Shown: in pieces, positions 5,758 to 5,758 of the stretch
How positions within the stretch are numbered: the stretch's first letter is position 1
How the letters are laid out: each line of letters starts with the position of its first letter
Position numbers and translations under genes: made by a program
NCBI GenBank assembly: GCA_007116835.1
Contig: SKHS01000263.1
Span: forward strand, 1-5,758
Source of the DNA: Halomonas sp.
GTDB taxonomy: Bacteria > Pseudomonadota > Gammaproteobacteria > Pseudomonadales > Halomonadaceae
DNA length: 5,758 nt
Reading direction: 5' to 3'
The notes under the pieces: model-generated
Seen by the model: only the letters and a program-made list of their open reading frames with translations
What the model was told of the DNA's origin: nothing
Databases searched by the model: none

Positions 5758-5758
5758 C

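Overview
The window reads as chromosomal metabolic DNA from a moderately GC-rich gammaproteobacterium. A Halomonas-like member of the Halomonadaceae is my best guess. That guess rests on the overall look of the proteins and on the CCATCCATGG-type intergenic palindromes; no marker gene settles it, and I see no rRNA, tRNA, CRISPR, transposase or phage gene.

Layout. Plus strand, left part (1-2693): three co-directional, tightly packed genes. They are the C-terminal two thirds of an acetylpolyamine amidohydrolase-like zinc deacetylase (cut by the left edge), a second and different zinc deacetylase of the bacterial HDAH (class II histone deacetylase-like) type, and a fold-type IV branched-chain-type aminotransferase. 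The gaps are 10 nt and an ATGA start/stop overlap, so they look like one operon. Middle (2694-2861): a 168-nt convergent intergenic region. It holds a composite palindromic repeat with two CCATCCATGG hairpins inside a 10-bp outer inverted repeat, and an overlapping terminator-like stem. Minus strand, right part (5758-2862): three co-directional genes read right to left. They are the C-terminal end of an oligopeptide/dipeptide-type ABC transporter ATPase (cut by the right edge), a GlcD/D-2-hydroxyglutarate dehydrogenase-type FAD enzyme, and a HisC-like fold-type I aminotransferase. The gaps are 36 and 34 nt, so this also looks like one operon.

How the genes could work together. The two operons converge, and their products suggest one catabolic theme. 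An Opp/Dpp-type importer could bring in an N-acylated amine or peptide-like compound. Two zinc amidohydrolases could remove acyl groups from nitrogen. Two PLP aminotransferases could take off the freed amino groups. A flavoprotein could oxidise the resulting 2-hydroxy acid, or recycle D-2-hydroxyglutarate made from 2-oxoglutarate. The individual family assignments are strong, because all catalytic motifs are visible with correct spacing. The joint pathway is inference from proximity only.

The most interesting points are the side-by-side placement of two different classes of zinc deacetylase, the translational coupling of one of them to an aminotransferase that has Lys where Arg is expected, and the structured intergenic element. 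I see no sign of an exotic defence or mobile system here.
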